64,000 nucleotides of DNA from Rhodoferax sp. (lineage in GTDB: Bacteria > Pseudomonadota > Gammaproteobacteria > Burkholderiales > Burkholderiaceae_C), in the NCBI RefSeq assembly GCF_030697375.1, contig NZ_JAUYQD010000065.1, positions 37,380-101,379 of the forward strand, read 5' to 3'. Of the stretch, positions 62,287-64,000 are shown piece by piece. Every line of letters begins with the position of its first letter. Within the stretch, counting starts at the first letter, position 1. The notes beneath the pieces were generated by a model. The model was given only the letters and a program-made list of their open reading frames with translations, searched no databases and was not told the DNA's origin. Both the position numbers and the translations under genes were made by a program.

Positions 62287-63834
62287 ATGACGGTTCGCCT
62301 CAAAATTGCGCTCACCATTTTTTTGACCGGACTGTTGACCGCGGTGGGGGTGCTGGCCACGGTGGTGTTCGCGTTTCAGCGCTTTGAGCATGAAGCCACC
62401 TACTACCGGGCCAGCGCTTTTCTGGAGCGCGTGGTGGCCCGGCACAGCGACATGTTCGCCATGCAGGAGCGGTTCCAGGACGACTTCAATGGCTTCCTGG
62501 GCAACCTGGTCCTGTTCGAGCCCGATACGCAGCTCTACCTGCTCGACAGCCAGGGCACCGTCATAGCGTCTTCCAGCGAGACACCCTTGCCCAAAGGCTT
62601 CAAGGTCGCCTTGCAACCGGTGCTGGAAGCCGTGGGCCCCGAGCCCATGCCCTACGTCATGGGCGACGACCCCGAGCGCATGGACGCCACCGCCGTGATT
62701 GCGGCCCGGGCGCTGCGCCGCACGGTGATCCGCAATGGCCTGGGCGTGGACGGCTACCTGTACGTGGTCAGCCACAAAGCCACGCTGTCGCAAGGCGGCC
62801 TGGCCGTCTTGCACAGCACCTTTGCCAAGCCCACCCTGTTTCTGATTCTGGCGGTCGTGGCGCTGAGCACCTTGCTGGCCGCCTGGGTCACCGCGGCAGT
62901 GACGCGGCCGCTGCAGCAACTGACGGCCACGGTGGCCGCCGTCACACGCCAGGGGCTCGAAGATTTCTCGGCGGCACCGGGGGCGGATGCAGCGCCGTTC
63001 GGGCTGGCGCCCACCGCCGCCCAAGACGAGTTCGGCCAACTCAGCCAGGGCATACGCGGCATGCTGGCCACGCTGCACTCCCAATGGAGCATGCTGCGCC
63101 GCCTGGACCACTTCCGCCGCGAAGGCGTCAGCAACCTGTCGCACGATTTGCGCTCCCCCCTGACCGCCACCGCCGCCTGCCTGGAAACCCTGGAGGGCCG
63201 CTGGGCCGGCCATACCGAGCGCAGCGCCGACCGCCAGTTGGTGGAAGTGGCCTTGCGCAACACCCGCAATGCCGCACGGTTGGTGCAGTCGCTGGGCGAT
63301 CTGGCGCAACTGGACGAACCGGAGTTCAAGCTCAAGACCGAAGTGATGGACGTCTCGGAGTTGCTGGACGACGTGGCGCTGCGCTTCACTGAGCGCGCGG
63401 CGCGCCAGGGCGTGGGCATCCAGGCCTGCCCCAGTGCGGCGGATGTGTCCCTGGCCGACAGTGCGTCAGTGCCACTGGCCGCCGTGGATGTGGAGTTGTT
63501 CGAACGCGCCCTGGCCAATCTGGTGGACAACGCGCTCAAGGTCTGCCCCGTGGGCGCCACCGTGTCGCTGGACGCGGTGCGTGTGGGTCACGAGGTGCAG
63601 GTCACCGTCAGCGACACCGGCCCCGGCATCGCGCCCGCCGACCTGCCGCACCTGTTTGACCGCTTCTACCAAAGCCGCCACAACGTGGCACCAGCCACCG
63701 GCGAAGGCGGCAAAGGCCTGGGCCTGGCCATCGTCAAACGCATCGTGGAGCTGCATGACGGCCGCGTGCAGGTGGACAGTGCGCCGGGGGCGGGCACCCG
63801 GGTGACCTTGACGCTGCCAGGCATGGGTTTTTAA
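62287..63834 (+). CDS. Sensor histidine kinase, partner of the upstream regulator
   Basis: 515 aa. TM1 about 5-27 (ALTIFLTGLLTAVGVLATVV), a periplasmic domain to about 175, TM2 about 180-200 (LFLILAVVALSTLLAAWVTA), HAMP linker, then H-box NLSHDLRSPLTATAACLE (His286), N-box NLVDNALKVCP, G1 SDTGPGIAP and G2 GKGLGLAIVKRIVE. All catalytic boxes are intact. The signal is unknown. A short TTAAAAGGGGC repeat follows the stop. Confidence 0.92.
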   Translation: MTVRLKIALTIFLTGLLTAVGVLATVVFAFQRFEHEATYYRASAFLERVVARHSDMFAMQERFQDDFNGFLGNLVLFEPDTQLYLLDSQGTVIASSSETPLPKGFKVALQPVLEAVGPEPMPYVMGDDPERMDATAVIAARALRRTVIRNGLGVDGYLYVVSHKATLSQGGLAVLHSTFAKPTLFLILAVVALSTLLAAWVTAAVTRPLQQLTATVAAVTRQGLEDFSAAPGADAAPFGLAPTAAQDEFGQLSQGIRGMLATLHSQWSMLRRLDHFRREGVSNLSHDLRSPLTATAACLETLEGRWAGHTERSADRQLVEVALRNTRNAARLVQSLGDLAQLDEPEFKLKTEVMDVSELLDDVALRFTERAARQGVGIQACPSAADVSLADSASVPLAAVDVELFERALANLVDNALKVCPVGATVSLDAVRVGHEVQVTVSDTGPGIAPADLPHLFDRFYQSRHNVAPATGEGGKGLGLAIVKRIVELHDGRVQVDSAPGAGTRVTLTLPGMGF

Positions 63835-63853
63835 AAGGGGCATTAAAAGGGGC
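63831..63853 (+). repeat. Tandem 11-bp repeat at the IS junction
   Basis: TTAAAAGGGGC occurs at 63831-63841 and 63843-63853, one base apart. The first copy contains the stop of the histidine kinase gene. It may mark the edge of the insertion element that follows. Confidence 0.6.
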
Positions 63854-63873
63854 CAGGCTCCAATGGCACTACC

Positions 63874-64000
63874 TTAAGCCCAAACGCCAGCCATTTTGCG
63901 TTCCCGCTGTGCCTGCAATTGTGCTTTGAGCACGTCACGTGGCTGCGTCAAGAACGGCTGATTTTTTGATCGTCGCTTGATCGCCCGTGGCTCCACCCGA
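63874..64000 (-). mobile_element. C-terminal end of an IS4-like transposase (partial, runs off right edge)
   Basis: The minus-strand frame ending at the TAA at 63874 reads RVEPRAIKRRSKNQPFLTQP followed by RDVLKAQLQAQRERKMAGVWA. The RVEPR-KRR-K-PLL-PR pattern is the usual C-terminus of IS4-family transposases. About 42 residues are visible. The rest of the element, and any terminal inverted repeat partner, is beyond the window. Confidence 0.7.

Overview
The window looks like a chromosomal segment of a GC-rich betaproteobacterium, most likely Comamonadaceae (Rhodoferax/Polaromonas-like). The basis is gene content and the protein style of the housekeeping genes (alaS, thiOSGE, gcl operon). A family of about 60-bp imperfect repeats (core resembling GCTATnAATTTnATAGCTGCTTGCGCA ... 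GGCCTGTTTT) is scattered between genes and apparently inside two coding regions; I associate such repeats with this family from memory, not from a search.

Layout. (1) 1-7240, minus strand: a polyamine/GABA-type ABC uptake operon (gabT-potA-SBP-potB-potC-second SBP-PEP mutase-like enzyme), divergent from a MocR/GabR-type regulator (7402-8796) with a 9+9 bp inverted repeat between them. (2) 8797-9887: one doubtful small gene and an AT-rich stretch. (3) 9888-18108: the most unusual locus. A response regulator and a 7TMR-DISM-type histidine kinase face a three-gene operon encoding a TPR-secretin protein, a 755-aa exported protein of unknown family and a secreted protein with a C-terminal jacalin-like lectin domain. 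Tandem 10-bp repeats in the shared intergenic region look like an OmpR-type operator. (4) 18229-20294: methyltransferase, universal stress protein, LysR regulator. (5) 20543-23568: glutaryl-CoA dehydrogenase and a CoA-transferase (glutarate catabolism), separated by a 75-bp inverted-repeat element. (6) 23723-24911: HTH/PIN toxin-antitoxin-like pair. (7) 24915-33713: a periplasmic binding protein gene, a LacI regulator and a beta-glucoside uptake/hydrolysis operon (SBP, two permeases, ATPase, two GH1 beta-glucosidases) with LacI-type operators. (8) 33954-41316: unknown protein, membrane diguanylate cyclase plus periplasmic binding protein, MtfA-like peptidase, LysR divergent from GST and an SMP-30-like protein. 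(9) 41319-42049: a decayed dctP-dctM fusion. (10) 42163-48269: alaS, a GGDEF protein, Spy-like protein divergent from a Crp/Fnr regulator, small exported protein. (11) 48266-54207: glyoxylate-to-glycerate operon (gcl-hyi-glxR-glycerate kinase) with divergent LysR. (12) tRNA-Gly, thioredoxin-like protein, TPP riboswitch and thiO-thiS-thiG-thiE with convergent thiD. (13) 59052-63834: ferredoxin-NADP reductase, PfkB kinase, ECF-like sigma factor, a second two-component system; an IS4-like transposase end runs off the right edge.

Most clusters are self-contained: a regulator next to the transport or catabolic operon it probably controls, often with a visible palindrome between them. All family assignments are from reading motifs and order in the translated sequence; no database search was done.
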